This document shows, piece by piece, positions 63,523 through 64,000 of a stretch of DNA of 64,000 bases. Source of the DNA: Marivibrio halodurans (GTDB lineage Bacteria; Pseudomonadota; Alphaproteobacteria; UBA8366; Aestuariispiraceae); assembly GCF_017963645.1 (NCBI RefSeq), contig NZ_JAGMWN010000013.1:1-64000 (forward strand), read 5' to 3'. The translations under genes were made by a program, and so were the position numbers. How positions within the stretch are numbered: the stretch's first letter is position 1; the number at the start of each line of letters is the position of its first letter. The notes beneath the pieces were generated by a model, which saw nothing but the letters and a program-made list of their open reading frames with translations, was not told where the DNA came from and ran no database searches.

Positions 63523-64000
63523 TCAGCGCTGTTCCTCCAACCGGTCGGTCGCGGGCGGCGGCGTGCGGGATAGGGCGGCGATCTCCCGCCACAATCCTTC
63601 ATCCATGCCGACCGAGACGGAGGCGAGCGAGGGGCGCAGTTGCTCGACCGACCGCGCGCCGACGATCGGGCAGGTGATGCCGGGATGGAAGCCCGCCCAG
63701 GCGACGGCGAGGCTGACAGGATGCACGCCGCGCGCATCGGCGAAGGCGGTGAAGGCCTCGGCCACGTCATAGTACCAGGCTTCGTCATAGCGCTTGGCGT
63801 ATTCCCCGTTGGTGACGAGGCGCGTGCCCTCCGGCTTGCCGTCGCGGCGGTATTTCCCGGTCAGGAGACCGCCGCCGTTCGGGCCGTAGCTGATGACGCC
63901 CAGCCCCTCGGCCTCGGCCAGCGGCAGGATTTCCACCTCCGCCTGGCGTTTCACCAGATTGTACATCGGCTGGATCACGTCGAGGCGCGCCCACCCCCGC
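63523..64000 (-). CDS. aldo/keto reductase, 5' part cut by the window end
   Basis: The visible C-terminal part of about 158 residues is open to the window edge. It shows RLDVIQPMYNLVKR, then GVISYGPNGGGLLTGKYRR, PVSLAVAWAGFHPGITCPIVGARSVEQL (the cofactor-binding region with GAR) and ends in RLEEQR. These match the second half of NADPH-dependent aldo/keto reductases of the Tas/YajO type. The catalytic Tyr/Lys lie outside the window. Substrate unknown. Confidence 0.9.
   Translation of the reverse strand, partial: RGWARLDVIQPMYNLVKRQAEVEILPLAEAEGLGVISYGPNGGGLLTGKYRRDGKPEGTRLVTNGEYAKRYDEAWYYDVAEAFTAFADARGVHPVSLAVAWAGFHPGITCPIVGARSVEQLRPSLASVSVGMDEGLWREIAALSRTPPPATDRLEEQR

Overview
The window is a 64 kb stretch of chromosome from a high-GC alphaproteobacterium, most likely from the Rhodospirillales or a nearby order. 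The evidence is the gene content: Usg, DUF2849 and DUF934 beside siroheme and sulfite reductase genes, DUF3035 behind lspA, GluQRS, an ApaG and FolE pair, and the run ffh-rpsP-rimM-trmD-rplS-leuC-leuD-ftsY. Coding density is high and codon use is strongly G/C-ending throughout. I see no insertion sequence, phage, integrase or CRISPR array, so this is core and near-core chromosome rather than an island.

Layout. 1-8.6 kb: small hypotheticals, an AEC transporter, an ACT-domain protein, a DUF4743 Nudix hydrolase, GluQRS, an MsbA-type ABC exporter followed by a membrane-fused alpha/beta hydrolase, and ArgE. 8.6-14 kb: two tandem TrkH potassium transporters, FolE, ApaG and an OmpA-type lipoprotein. 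14.3-18 kb: a YnjBCD-type ABC importer. 18-24.4 kb: an acetyltransferase, tRNA-Gly(CCC), a Tat-exported multicopper oxidase, a pair of M16 peptidases and a hypothetical protein. 24.6-28.7 kb: an assimilatory sulfite reductase operon (cysG, DUF2849, cysI, DUF934). 28.8-33 kb: ileS-lspA-DUF3035. 33-36 kb: a membrane protein with calcium-type Asp repeats, a trans-sulfuration PLP enzyme and RibF. 36.2-38.6 kb: groESL with a CIRCE operator and a heat-shock-like promoter.

38.6-50.3 kb: Usg, MtaB, DapF and an XRE regulator, then the SRP, ribosome and leucine cluster, then a response regulator with an HPt-like tail. 50.4-54.8 kb: small proteins, YciB, a Nudix hydrolase, a TPR-methyltransferase and an MBL hydrolase. 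54.9-61 kb: a CHASE2-only membrane sensor, a small secreted protein and an M48 lipoprotein protease, followed by HtpG. 61-64 kb: a ModE-like regulator next to a persulfide-dioxygenase-like MBL protein and two YeeE/YedE half-transporters (sulfide/thiosulfate handling), and the start of an aldo/keto reductase cut by the window end.

The most unusual items are the CHASE2/secreted/M48 envelope module, a compact multi-stem structured element upstream of ffh, a second CIRCE-like palindrome near groESL, a membrane-fused hydrolase whose nucleophile serine is alanine, and a recurring pattern of short tandem duplications in the spacers just after genes. Several start codons were moved to internal positions on ribosome-binding-site and family-length grounds; these choices are explained per gene.
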